Assembly: GCA_947259225.1 (NCBI GenBank)
Contig: CAMYLK010000010.1
Location: 39,568 to 103,567 of the forward strand
Reading direction: 5' to 3'
DNA length: 64,000 nucleotides
Source: an uncultured Desulfobulbaceae bacterium
GTDB taxonomy: Bacteria > Desulfobacterota > Desulfobulbia > Desulfobulbales > Desulfobulbaceae
The position numbers and the translations under genes are program-made. This document shows positions 11,061 to 21,257 of this stretch, piece by piece. Within the stretch, counting starts at the first letter, position 1; each line of letters begins with the position of its first letter. Below the pieces are notes generated by a model that did no database searches, was not told the origin of the DNA, and saw nothing but the letters and a program-made list of their open reading frames with translations.

Positions 11061-11353
11061 TACTTTCTCTTTGCTGATGAATTCTGTAACTCAACCTGCA
11101 TCAGGTGAATTTCTTAATAATTTCCTGAAAAAATATTACCTCTTCTGCATCATGGCAATATTTTTGTTGAACAAATCAGCTTTAATCAAATTCTTCTGAA
11201 CTTCATAAAAATTATCTTTCATTTCAACAGGTTCTTGTTCTCACACAAAAATAATGATAAATTACAAGTATACATGTTTGTTGCTGTCGACACGTTAAAG
11301 GATGTGTATTTCACGGATCACACATGAGTATCTCTTTCAAATAAACAGGGTCT

Positions 11354-13063
11354 ATGAACGAAACGTTTGACATCTGGAGTCTCTTGGCAGGTCTTGGCAT
11401 GTTTCTTTTCGGGATGTTTATTCTGGAAGAATCCATCAAGGCCCTGTCGGGCAAGGCATTCAAAAAATTGATCCGTCAGTATACAGATGGACGCCTGAGA
11501 GCAATCAGAAGTGGGGCCCTGGTTACGGCCATACTACAAAGCAGTTCCGCAGTTTCCCTCATGGTTCTCGCTTTTGTCGGGGCTGGTGTAATGAGCATGG
11601 AAAATGCCATTGCGGTGATGATGGGCTCCAACATCGGAACAACTTTTACCGCCTGGATAGTCGCTACGCTAGGTTTCAAGGTAAAAATCGACACCTTTGC
11701 CCTGCCTTTTATCGGCCTGGGGGGCATGGGAATGATTTTTTTCTCATCCACTCCCAAACTGATGCAGGCGGGTAGGCTGCTAATCGGATTCGGGCTGCTT
11801 TTTCTGGGGCTCGACTACATGAAAGACAGTGTGGATAATCTGGCAGCAAGCGTAGATCTCAGCCATATTCCTGATTACGGGCTTTGGCTCTACCTGGTGG
11901 TCGGGGCTCTTCTTACAGCGCTTATGCAGTCCAGCTCGGCAAGCATAGCCATTGTCCTGACCGCCCTGAACAGCGGATTGATAACCTTTAACATGGGAGT
12001 CGCACTGGTTATAGGAGCAAATATCGGTACGACCATTACCGTCCTTCTCGGTTCAATAGGTGGTGTCCAGTCCAAAAAAAGAGTAGCGGTCAGCCATCTG
12101 GTTTTCAATGTTGGGGCTGGCCTTATTGCATACTTCACGATCCCTGTTTTTGTATGGTTTATAAAAATATTTATCGAGGTCGGGAGTAACAGTGTAATAG
12201 CGCTGGCCCTTTACCATACGCTGTTCAACATTACAGGGGTCTTGATTTTCTTTCCATTTATCAGCCTGTTGGCACGGACACTCGTCAGGCTGTATCCTGA
12301 CCGGAGAACGGTCGTGACCGTGTATATTGATAAGACTCCAATGGAAGTAACAGACGCGGCAACGGATGCATTGCAGGAAGAAGTAAAGCATATGCTCGAG
12401 GAATGCCAGCTATATAACCTCCGGCTGCTCAACATCGATGAAAAACTTGTGTTTGACCACGATACTCCTTTCCAGAAAAACGCTCAGATGAGATTGACCA
12501 ACGAAAGGCTTTATGACCAGATCAAACTCCTGCATTCGGACATATTTGCTTTTTACTCCAAAATCCATACCCAGGAAATGGAAGAAAGTGATGTCAAGAG
12601 ATCTGAACGGATAATATATGCATCAAGAAATATCATGAATTCCATAAAAAACTTCAAAGACATCAAACATAATCTGGACGAGTTTGATGCCTCTGAAAAT
12701 ATTTACCTCAACACCCAGTACAAACTCTTTAGAAGGCGGCTGGTGGATGTGTATCATGAAATGAACAAGATCCTGGAAATGAAAAATCAGGAAGAACAGT
12801 ATCGAAAACTTCTCTCCACCTTTGTTCATGTTGAAGAGGATGACAAAAGACTCATTACAGAAACGATGCAGGCGGTTTCAGATAAAAAAATACATGAACT
12901 TGAAATCGCTTCCATCCTGCTGGTGAACAGGTTGTTCACGATGTCCTGCCGGCTTCAGATTTTCAGCCTGAAGGACCTGCTGCTGACCCCTGAACAGGTA
13001 AATGACTTTGACCGGGCCCTTGACATGAAGGACATCATTGAGGAGGAGCACGCGAAGTCGTAG
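11354..13063 (+). CDS. Na/Pi cotransporter family protein with PhoU-like C-terminus
   Basis: Duplicated QSSSA motifs (LQSSSAVSLMVLAFVGAG, MQSSSASIAIVLTA), GANIGTT x2. Confidence 0.9.
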   Translation: MNETFDIWSLLAGLGMFLFGMFILEESIKALSGKAFKKLIRQYTDGRLRAIRSGALVTAILQSSSAVSLMVLAFVGAGVMSMENAIAVMMGSNIGTTFTAWIVATLGFKVKIDTFALPFIGLGGMGMIFFSSTPKLMQAGRLLIGFGLLFLGLDYMKDSVDNLAASVDLSHIPDYGLWLYLVVGALLTALMQSSSASIAIVLTALNSGLITFNMGVALVIGANIGTTITVLLGSIGGVQSKKRVAVSHLVFNVGAGLIAYFTIPVFVWFIKIFIEVGSNSVIALALYHTLFNITGVLIFFPFISLLARTLVRLYPDRRTVVTVYIDKTPMEVTDAATDALQEEVKHMLEECQLYNLRLLNIDEKLVFDHDTPFQKNAQMRLTNERLYDQIKLLHSDIFAFYSKIHTQEMEESDVKRSERIIYASRNIMNSIKNFKDIKHNLDEFDASENIYLNTQYKLFRRRLVDVYHEMNKILEMKNQEEQYRKLLSTFVHVEEDDKRLITETMQAVSDKKIHELEIASILLVNRLFTMSCRLQIFSLKDLLLTPEQVNDFDRALDMKDIIEEEHAKS

Positions 13064-13524
13064 CAGAAATAATAGAATTAGAACAATTTTTAAGAGGTAT
13101 TGAGCAATAAAGATCGAATTCCGATCTGACAATTTTACATATCAATTTTGACCTTTTCTGACGCTAGTGAGTAATTTGCCCTCCATCTGAAGGTTATTAC
13201 GATCTCCACGTAACATATTCTGTTTTTTCTCTTTATATTAGCCTGTTACCTTGTGTTAAGTTTCACCTCTATTCGCCGTTTAGTTAAGTTTTTTGATTTC
13301 TGCCCATCCATATTAATTTAGATATAATTTTCAGTTGTTATATATTGACCTTGTAGGTTCTTCCTACAATTCAAAACCAACTAAGTCTGATTTCACTTTT
13401 TAATTTTGACTGTTTTTTTTAATACAATATGGTTTCATGATCATGTGCTCCGGCACCAGCGGAGAAAGTATTAAGGAACATCTCTATTGTTCCGAAAAAA
13501 TGTCTCATTTAATTCACAATCCCC

Positions 13525-14901
13525 ATGAGGTTTTGCATGAGTGACTTAACTTCTCCCCAGGAAATATTACGTGAGCTTATCGCTACAGATAACAGCGTTG
13601 AGTTGACAAAGTTCATTGATACTCTCAGTCCGTCCGAGACAGCGAGAGCTATCTCCAGACTGACTGAAAAAGAAAGGCTTCACCTCCTTAACCTACTTAG
13701 TCCTGAGGATGCTGCGGATGTTATCGAGGATATCCCGGATGTTCAGGCTGCAGATATGGTAGAGGATCTGTCATCGGAACAAGCTGCGGCTATTATGGAG
13801 GAGTTGTCCAGCGACCATCTTGTTGACGTACTCGGCGAAATGAATGAAGACGCAAGTCAAGCCATTCTGGAAAAAATGGATAAAGAGGATGCTGAAGAAG
13901 CAAGAAGATTTCTGGATTACCCACCGGACTGTTCCGGTGGAATTATGATATCCGAGTTCCTCGCTTATAAAACCAACGATACTATCCAGGATGTACTCGA
14001 TGACCTTCAGGCCAATCGGAAAGAATACTTAGATTACCATGTACAATATTTTTATGTGATTGAGCGAGAAAATAAATTGGCCGGTGTGCTGCGGATTCAC
14101 GATATACTTTTTCCTGACCGGGGAACTCGTCTATCACAGGTTATGATTTCCCCTCCTTTTAGTGTTTCAGACAAGGCTTCGCTCGCCGAACTCCAAGACT
14201 TTTTCGAAAAACATCATCTTTTTGGCGTTCCAGTTGTGAACGATGAACAGCAGTTGCTTGGTGTGGTGCTACCTGAAGCTGTTGAGGAGGCAATCAACAA
14301 GCGAAAAACCAAAAACTTTCTTAGCTTGAGCGGTATTATAGGTGGTGAGGAGTTCCGAACTATGCCGCTGCTTTCTCGGTCCGGACGCCGTCTTTCCTGG
14401 TTGAGCATGAACATTGTACTTAATATTATCGCCGCAAGTGTCATTGCCTTGTACCAAGACACCCTCGCCGCAGTTATTACCCTGGCAGTTTTTCTACCCA
14501 TGGTCAGCGATATGAGCGGGTGTTCAGGCAACCAGGCCGTAGCAGTTTCCATGCGTGAACTCTCCCTTGGCCTGGTTCGACCAGCCGAACTACTCTGGGT
14601 GCTGGCAAAAGAAGCCAAAGTTGGCATCATCAATGGCTTGGTGCTTGGTTTGTTGCTCGGCGGTGTAGCTTATTTTTGGAAGGGAAACATTTGGCTGGGA
14701 GTTGTTGTCGGTGGTGCCTTGGCCGCTAACACCCTGGTTTCCGTCACTCTCGGCGGAATGTTGCCCCTTGTGCTAAAAAGGCTGAAGTTTGATCCGGCTC
14801 TGGTTTCCAGCCCCTTATTGACAACAGTCACCGATATGTGTGGTTTCTTTTTCGTTTTGAGTTTTGCGGCGGCTGTATTGCCCAAACTCGGAGGTATATA
14901 A
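13525..14901 (+). CDS. mgtE: Magnesium transporter MgtE
   Basis: MgtE_N repeats (LSPEDAADVIEDI), CBS domains, C-terminal TM region with VFLPMVSDMSGCSGNQAV. Confidence 0.94.
   Translation: MRFCMSDLTSPQEILRELIATDNSVELTKFIDTLSPSETARAISRLTEKERLHLLNLLSPEDAADVIEDIPDVQAADMVEDLSSEQAAAIMEELSSDHLVDVLGEMNEDASQAILEKMDKEDAEEARRFLDYPPDCSGGIMISEFLAYKTNDTIQDVLDDLQANRKEYLDYHVQYFYVIERENKLAGVLRIHDILFPDRGTRLSQVMISPPFSVSDKASLAELQDFFEKHHLFGVPVVNDEQQLLGVVLPEAVEEAINKRKTKNFLSLSGIIGGEEFRTMPLLSRSGRRLSWLSMNIVLNIIAASVIALYQDTLAAVITLAVFLPMVSDMSGCSGNQAVAVSMRELSLGLVRPAELLWVLAKEAKVGIINGLVLGLLLGGVAYFWKGNIWLGVVVGGALAANTLVSVTLGGMLPLVLKRLKFDPALVSSPLLTTVTDMCGFFFVLSFAAAVLPKLGGI
14826..14901 (+). repeat. Copy 1 of 76-bp direct repeat (3' end of mgtE)
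   Basis: agtcaccgatatgtgtggtttctttttcgttttgagttttgcggcggctgtattgcccaaactcggaggtatataa; 73/76 identical to 19618-19693. Confidence 0.95.
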
Positions 14902-15032
14902 TATCAAGTATTGTTTGGCAGGGATGGCATTTTGTTCCCAGGTGACGTTGTAATGCCAATGAATATTTTCCTGATCAGGCTTTTGACAAAGGTATCGTGC
15001 CCATATGCCAATAATTATTTTGATCTGGTATT

Positions 15033-16631
15033 TTACTTCATTTTCAAAACATGTTCAGTAAAGTTATTGGCATGGTCACTTATTCTACCTAAATCTTTTA
15101 GTACATATGGATAAAATGCATCAATGGCAGGTTTTAATTGCTCCTCTTCCAATTTGCGCAGGTACTTGTTTTTGTATTCTGCTTTTAACTCCTTCAACTG
15201 ATGTTCCATTTTGTGAATATCAATATCCAGGGCTTTTTGTTTCGACTTAAATGAGTTGGCTGCTGCTGTATAAACTTGGATGGCATTGTCAAAAAAAACA
15301 GACAGGTCCTTTTTTGCTGCATCTGAAAAAACAACTTCTTCCTGGTTGGTATATCCTACAATATTTTCTGCCAGGTCAGCGATCCGTTCTAAGTCGGTTA
15401 CTGCATGGACCAGAGCTCTTTTTTTTGTCCTGTCCCCATCATTAAGTGTAATTGTACTTATTTTATTTAAGTAGCTTCCAACTTTTTCATGCATGCCGTC
15501 TACAATTTTCTCGTTTTCACTGAGCAGCTTGACAGCATCTTTGTCATCCTCAAAAAAGGCTTTTTGTGCCTGTTTCAGTAATTCTGCAACAATGGAAGCC
15601 ATCCTGTTAACCTCTTGTTCTGCCTCGTACAGTGCAAGGGCAGGAACGTTGAGGAATTTGTTTTCAAGGAGGCCGTATGCAGATTCTGGAGGTTCTGCTT
15701 TTCCAGGAATTATTTTGGTCAGAACAAAAACCAGTATACCAACAAAAGGCATAAGGATAAGGCTGACTGTAACATTGAATACCGTGTGAGCATTGGCGAT
15801 AAGACGTGGTGTGTCGGATGCGGTCAGAGAAATCACTGCGGCAAACTGTTCCAGAAATGGATAAAAAATCAAAGCACCAAAACAATTTATGAGGAACTGG
15901 GCCATACCTGTTCGCCGAGCAGCTGTATTCGTGCCTATGGTTGCAACCAGTTCCAGCACACAGGTCCCTATATTTGCTCCTATGATAAGAGCTATGCCGG
16001 AATTGAGAGGTATTATACCCTCCATGCTCATTGCAATAACCAAGCTTGTTGTTGCCGAACTGCTGCTGGTAATGGCGGTTAGTAATGCACCAATCAAAAT
16101 ACCTATCAAAGGGTAAACACCAAAATCTCCTAGGATTTTGTGAACAACAGGATACTCTCCTAATGGTGCGGAGCCGTCGGACATGATTTTCATTGAGAGA
16201 AAGATCATTCCTACGTACAGGAGTATATCTCCAGTGTTTTTGATGTTCTCTTTTGAGCTAAGAGCGCTCATGGCAAAACCTGCTATCATGAACGGGTAAA
16301 AAATCATTTTTAATTTAAAGGCAACTATTTGTGCAGTAATGGTTGTCCCTATTCCAGAACCCAGAACAACATATATTGCCTGTCGCAAATTCATGATTCC
16401 AGCATTTACCAGGCCGAGGAGCAATAGAATAGTTACGCTTGAACTCTGAACCATAAAGGTTACAAAAGTGCCAGTGAAAGCTCCTTTCACAGGGTTTCCG
16501 GTTGCTTTCCGAAGGATAGATTTGAGGCGGACACTGGCGACTTTCTTTAAGGTGTTGCTCAGCATGCCTATGCTGAACAGAAACAGTGCCAATCCGCCGC
16601 CTAATTGGAATATTATAAAAAGAATATCCAT
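15033..16631 (-). CDS. Na/Pi cotransporter family protein (second, divergent paralog) with PhoU-like C-terminus
   Basis: VQSSSVTILLLLGLVNAG, TSSSSATTSLVIAM, GANIGTC; C-terminal PhoU-like helices. Confidence 0.9.
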   Translation of the reverse strand: MDILFIIFQLGGGLALFLFSIGMLSNTLKKVASVRLKSILRKATGNPVKGAFTGTFVTFMVQSSSVTILLLLGLVNAGIMNLRQAIYVVLGSGIGTTITAQIVAFKLKMIFYPFMIAGFAMSALSSKENIKNTGDILLYVGMIFLSMKIMSDGSAPLGEYPVVHKILGDFGVYPLIGILIGALLTAITSSSSATTSLVIAMSMEGIIPLNSGIALIIGANIGTCVLELVATIGTNTAARRTGMAQFLINCFGALIFYPFLEQFAAVISLTASDTPRLIANAHTVFNVTVSLILMPFVGILVFVLTKIIPGKAEPPESAYGLLENKFLNVPALALYEAEQEVNRMASIVAELLKQAQKAFFEDDKDAVKLLSENEKIVDGMHEKVGSYLNKISTITLNDGDRTKKRALVHAVTDLERIADLAENIVGYTNQEEVVFSDAAKKDLSVFFDNAIQVYTAAANSFKSKQKALDIDIHKMEHQLKELKAEYKNKYLRKLEEEQLKPAIDAFYPYVLKDLGRISDHANNFTEHVLKMK

Positions 16632-16701
16632 AGAGGTGTCGACATATTGATGACTTGTTAAAATATCCGTCTAATATTATCCACGATAAATACGTGATTA
16701 T

Positions 16702-17556
16702 CTATTTGACGGTGGAGTTTTTTCTTAGATACACAAACCAGTATACCGCCCCGACAAGGAGCGCTCCACCGATGATGTTTCCAATGGTAACTGGAAGAAG
16801 ATTGCTTGCCAGAAAATTACTGACAGTCAGATTCATAAATTGATCAGGCTGGGAGCCGGTAGCCTGCCAGAAAGCAGGTGGGGCCCCAGAGCGGATGAAA
16901 AGGCCAATAGGAATGAAATACATGTTGGCGACACAGTGTTCAAAACCCGCCGCCACAAAGGCGGTGATAGGAAAAATGATCGAGAGTATTTTGTCGGTTG
17001 AGGTCCTTGCACTGAAACAAAGCCAGACTGCCAGGCAGACCAGCACGTTGCACATTATGCCAAGAGATATTGCCTGAATAAACGTAAGACTGCATTTTGC
17101 TTGTGCTATTGATAAGGCGGTTATCCCAACCTGGCCATTAGCGAAAGTGTACTGGCCTGTAAAGAACATGAGGACTGCTGTAGCAAGGGAGCCGAAGAGA
17201 TTGCCCGTATACACAATCACCCAATTTCGGAATATCTGAAAAGCGGAAATTCGTCCACTTGCCCAAGCCATAACGATAAGATTGTTGCCTGTGAATAGTT
17301 CAGCTCCTCCAATGATGACCAGGATCAGGCCCAGTGAAAAAACAATGCCGCCAAGCAGTTTTTTGACCCCGAAGGCTATATCTCCCGTTACAGTGACCGT
17401 GCAAAATATGGCTCCTATGGCAATGAATGCCCCTGCCAGGACAGCCAGGACAAACATCGTCAGAGTATTCATATTTGCCTTTTTAACTCCTGTCTCTTCT
17501 GCCTTGCTGGCCATTTCAGCCGGGAGCAGTGCATCAATTACGTGAGAAGTTTCCAT
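16702..17556 (-). CDS. Formate/nitrite transporter (FocA/FNT family)
   Basis: FNT signature region AELFTGNNLI, GIMCNVLVCLAVW, FEHCVANMYFIPIGL. Confidence 0.92.
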   Translation of the reverse strand: METSHVIDALLPAEMASKAEETGVKKANMNTLTMFVLAVLAGAFIAIGAIFCTVTVTGDIAFGVKKLLGGIVFSLGLILVIIGGAELFTGNNLIVMAWASGRISAFQIFRNWVIVYTGNLFGSLATAVLMFFTGQYTFANGQVGITALSIAQAKCSLTFIQAISLGIMCNVLVCLAVWLCFSARTSTDKILSIIFPITAFVAAGFEHCVANMYFIPIGLFIRSGAPPAFWQATGSQPDQFMNLTVSNFLASNLLPVTIGNIIGGALLVGAVYWFVYLRKNSTVK

Positions 17557-17854
17557 GAGACCTTCCTTGCTTATATGTATGGTGATAGATCAAAGGTTCA
17601 GAGCTGTTGGAAAGACGGACAAAAAGAAGAGTAGAAAATACAAGATCAGCTGTGCGGGAGTAGTTTTATTCTGCATGGATTACTCCATCTGTATTATTTG
17701 CACTGGTTCGCTTGGTTTGCTTTTATTCTATTATATTCTGCCCAACAAAACGAAACACTTTTTTTCAGTTTCCTTAGTACAGCAAGGTACCGATTAAAGT
17801 ATATTTATCGCAGTATTTAGGAACCTTTCATTTCCTCATTCATAATCCTGCACT

Positions 17855-18354
17855 TTAAATTTGCTTTCCTTCGCCCTTTTGCCTCGCACATTTATCAATT
17901 TCAACGGCAATGATTATTGTTGAAGCCACTAAGCTTATCTTTACCCATTCAATGACGGTAATGGCTCGGTTTTGAAAATCCACTGAAAGGCCGCACAACC
18001 TGGGTTTGGGCACCACCATTTTTTTTGGCGCCCTGACGCTTTCTTCCGCTTTATGCTCCTGGACAAAACCGATTATCGCATTAATAACGACTACCGAGAA
18101 AATGACCCCAGAATCGATATATTCTTTGAGGAGGATTGTTACGATACCTGCAATGAGCAGGATATGGATGAGCAGGCTGGTAAACTGATGGAGGAGTATA
18201 TGGAGTTTACTTATTTTTCTTCTTCGGCAAGCGTGTTGGGACCATATTGTTTTAGCCGTTTTTCAACCTCTTCCCCACTTAGTCTATGCTCAGAAGTCTG
18301 GAGCTCTTCAAACGCCTCTTTGGCACCAAGTTGATACCAGTTCAACTTTCCCAT
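17855..18354 (-). pseudogene. Remnant of cation-transporting P-type ATPase (N-terminal and C-terminal ends only, frameshifted)
   Basis: Reverse-strand MGKLNWYQLGAKEAFEELQTSEHRLSGEEVEKRLKQYGPNTLAEEEK* then, after restoring one base in an A-run, ISKLHILLHQFTSLLIHILLIAGIVTILLKEYIDSGVIFSVVVINAIIGFVQEHKAEESVRAPKKMVVPK, fused to a C-terminal-like AITVIEWVKISLVASTIIIAVEIDKCARQK; the D-K-T-G phosphorylation and nucleotide-binding regions are absent. Confidence 0.8.
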
Positions 18355-18533
18355 ACGTGCGCTTCCTATGATTTTCTATGTGCAAGAAAAAAGTGTTCGA
18401 AATTGTCACGTACTACCCACCATGCCCTGTATCATTTCAGACGATTGTGAAAAATCTCTGTCTTCTCCAATTATTGAAAAATTACATGACAATTCTTATT
18501 TGCTTTGGCAATCTCAATCTGGACCTATTTTTT

Positions 18534-19557
18534 TCATTGCCTGGGCAAAATGACGCTAAAAATGGTTCCATGAGGAGAGTTATCTGAAATTTCCAATGAT
18601 CTTTCATGTGCTTCCACAAGCTTTTTAACAATGGCAAGGCCCAGTCCAGTACCCTCCTTTTTGCTGGTAAAAAATGGATCAAAAACTTTCGCTCTATGGT
18701 CATGCGAGATGCCACTACCATAATCGGCGACATCAATGACAATATTTTTCTTTGCCATGGAAGTTCGTATTGTTACTTTTTCCCCTTCCGAGGATGCCTG
18801 AACGGCATTCAGCGCAAAATTGATAATCATCTGTTCCATACGGATGGCATCGAATGTAACAGTTGGGAGGTCAGGGGAAAGCAAGATTTCAACTGTAACC
18901 CCCCTCTTTTGTACCGTCTCTGTCAATATATCCATACTCCTTTGAACTATTTCATTCAGTGTCCACGGGACAGTTGCAGCGTCAGTGGACTTGTAAAAAC
19001 GAGCATATATTCATCATTTTTTTTAGACGCTCCGTTTCACGTATGACGATGTCTAATTTTTCACGATACGGGTCACCCTGTTTAAATTTCTTTTGTAGTC
19101 GCTCAGCAAAACCGCTAATGGCAAAAAGCGGTGTTTTCATGTCATGGGCAACAGCGGCAAGTGACCTGCCCATTGTCGATAGGCTTTTGGCCTTCAATAG
19201 CTATTCATTGGTGACAGTCTCGCGGTCTTTCAGGACACCAATAAAGGCTGCAATAAAAATGTACAGTACCATCGACAGCATCCTGTCAAAATCAACTGGG
19301 GAAAAGCCCTGCCAGTGCAAATAAACAAATGGAATGCGGCAAATCGTAACCCCAATAGAAACTACCAGGGCACCACGCAGACCTAACCAAAAGCCCGCCA
19401 GGACAATTGGCAGGAAATAGAGGCCTACGATAAAAACATGGTAGTGGTGCTGGGTCTGATCGGTAAGGTAATGTAAGAGGCTGATACCTGACACCAGGAT
19501 TACAATGAGTAGAATTTTTGTTTTTCGGGACATATCTGTTTTGAATTCTCTCTTCAT
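18534..19557 (-). pseudogene. Disrupted sensor histidine kinase (in-frame amber stop plus frameshift)
   Basis: Three ORFs in series: TM sensor part (19201..19557), H-box part LAAVAHDMKTPLFAISGFAERLQ (18982..19197, same frame after TAG), HATPase part NFALNAVQAS...GSGISHDHRAKVFDPFFTSKKEGTGLGLAIVKKLVE (18534..18935, shifted frame). Confidence 0.82.
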
Positions 19558-19617
19558 TAAGTGTCAGGAGAACAACTCCACCTACCTGTCACAGATTAAG
19601 CTAAGGCCTTAAAATAA

Positions 19618-19693
19618 AGTCACCGATATGTGTGGTTTCTTTTTTGTTTTGAGTTTTGCGGCGGCTGTATTGCCCAAACTCGGAGGTATGTAG
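19618..19693 (+). repeat. Copy 2 of 76-bp direct repeat: orphan mgtE 3' end (VTDMCGFFFVLSFAAAVLPKLGGM*)
   Basis: agtcaccgatatgtgtggtttcttttttgttttgagttttgcggcggctgtattgcccaaactcggaggtatgtag; 73/76 identical to 14826-14901, no mgtE body upstream. Confidence 0.95.
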
Positions 19694-19701
19694 AAATATT
19701 C

Positions 19702-20862
19702 TTACGAAGTTCGGTATAACCAGTTACGAAGTAATATCGGAACGATGAGAGTTGTAATCAAGCTCATCAGTACCAAGGCTACGTAGGCTGGCTGTTCAAT
19801 TACACCACGATCAAGAGCTAGTAATGCAATTACCATGGCGACCTCACCACGAGGCGCCATCCCGACTCCGATAATCATGCTTTCTCTAATCGAAATACCT
19901 GTTACTCGTGCACTTACCCCACAGCCGAGAAATTTGGAGAAGAAAGCGACAAGTGTCAACACCCCTGCAAAAATTATAGTATCTGTATCTAAAGTGCGCA
20001 TGTCTGCAAGCACACCGAGTGAAACAAAAAAGACTGCTCCAAACGAAGCCCGTACGTATTCTGCGCCTATATGTATTGACCGACTCTTATTAACATGAAT
20101 ACCCTCGAAGACTACACCAGCAACAAAAGCACCTACGATTGCCGATAAACCAAGGTGCTCTGCAACCAGTGCATATACAAATGCCATTAGCAAGCCAAGG
20201 ACAAAGATGAACTCCGGAGATCGCTCAGCTAATGCTGAACTATCGACTTTGGTAATCAAACGGGAGAATATTTTTTGACCAAGCACTGCCCCAGCACTTA
20301 TAAACAGCACGGCTTTTACTGCCGTTAAAGCAATTGTAAACGGCACAATGATTCCTGTGCTGAGTTGATCTGTAAGGGATAAAATAAGTAAAGCCAGAAC
20401 ATCATCAATGACTGCTGCGCCAATAATAAGCTTGGCTTCTGGCGACTGAAGTCTACCCAGCTCGCGTAATGTATCGGCGGTTATAGCTATACTGGTAGCA
20501 CTCAAAACAACCCCAATCAACAATGCTCGGTTCGTTTCAAAGCCGAAACCACGTGCTGCCAGATATCCAGCAATCCAAGGTAATATTATACCGGCTAGTG
20601 CAATTATAAATGGGCGTACGCTTGCCAGATCTCGAATGCGAAACTCCAAGCCTACAACGAACAGAAGTATTATGGCACCTAAATGAGCTATATTAGAAAC
20701 AAATGTTGTGTAGGTAATCCAGCCAAGGAGACTAGGGCCGACAAGTAAGCCAATTATTATTTGTCCAACGACTGCGGGCTGACGCACAAGTCCGGACAAT
20801 AAATGACCGGCAAGGCCGACAGCCAACAGTAGGCTCATCTGAAATTCTATTGATTCGCTCAT
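19702..20862 (-). CDS. Cation:proton antiporter (CPA2/Kef-type)
   Basis: ~12 TM segments; GLVRQPAVVGQIIIGLLVGPSLLG, ATSIAITADTL, AAVIDDVLALLILS. Confidence 0.9.
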   Translation of the reverse strand: MSESIEFQMSLLLAVGLAGHLLSGLVRQPAVVGQIIIGLLVGPSLLGWITYTTFVSNIAHLGAIILLFVVGLEFRIRDLASVRPFIIALAGIILPWIAGYLAARGFGFETNRALLIGVVLSATSIAITADTLRELGRLQSPEAKLIIGAAVIDDVLALLILSLTDQLSTGIIVPFTIALTAVKAVLFISAGAVLGQKIFSRLITKVDSSALAERSPEFIFVLGLLMAFVYALVAEHLGLSAIVGAFVAGVVFEGIHVNKSRSIHIGAEYVRASFGAVFFVSLGVLADMRTLDTDTIIFAGVLTLVAFFSKFLGCGVSARVTGISIRESMIIGVGMAPRGEVAMVIALLALDRGVIEQPAYVALVLMSLITTLIVPILLRNWLYRTS

Positions 20863-20915
20863 TCAATCAAGGCCATCAGACAGTAAATTACGCTGGATAG
20901 TGAAAGAACCTGGTT

Positions 20916-21209
20916 TCAGAAGTTTTCTGATTTATAAACATCAAAAATAGTTTTTTCTCCTATGATGGTGTCAATTCTTCCCTGAAGCTTTTTCACCTCT
21001 TTTCTTTCCATCCATTTTTTCCAATGATTTTCCGTTTTCCATTCACTGATGACAATATTATCGACGGAATCATTAATGTTAGTGAAGGTAGCTCTTGATA
21101 TAAAACCTTTCTGCTTTTTTGCGTGTTTGCGAAGTTTTCCCAGAAGATCAATGAGTTTATCATTATTTTGAATATTAAAAACCCGTTTGCTGATTACTGT
21201 GACTGACAT
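20916..21209 (-). CDS. Antibiotic biosynthesis monooxygenase (ABM) domain protein
   Basis: Dimeric alpha-beta barrel pattern: KQKGFISRATFTNINDSVDNIVISEWKTENHWKKWM. Confidence 0.8.
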   Translation of the reverse strand: MSVTVISKRVFNIQNNDKLIDLLGKLRKHAKKQKGFISRATFTNINDSVDNIVISEWKTENHWKKWMERKEVKKLQGRIDTIIGEKTIFDVYKSENF

Positions 21210-21257
21210 AAATTCCCCTCTGGTTGTAATTGATTGTTAATAATGAGGTACTTATAC

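Noticed and set aside
13064-13524. Possible M-box (Mg2+) riboswitch upstream of mgtE
   Set aside because: I could not find the conserved M-box core in this AT-rich leader; only a covariance-model scan could settle it.
17855-18334. Plus-strand ORFs at 18006..18188 and 18053..18334 as genes
   Set aside because: They are antisense to the P-type ATPase remnant, which has recognisable sequence on the minus strand.
18982-19557. In-frame TAG in the histidine kinase as pyrrolysine
   Set aside because: A frameshift further downstream also breaks the gene, and no pyl genes are visible; decay is simpler.
14826-19693. 76-bp repeat as an IS end or phage att site
   Set aside because: It is coding sequence (mgtE C-terminus), with no terminal inverted repeats, transposase or integrase in the interval.
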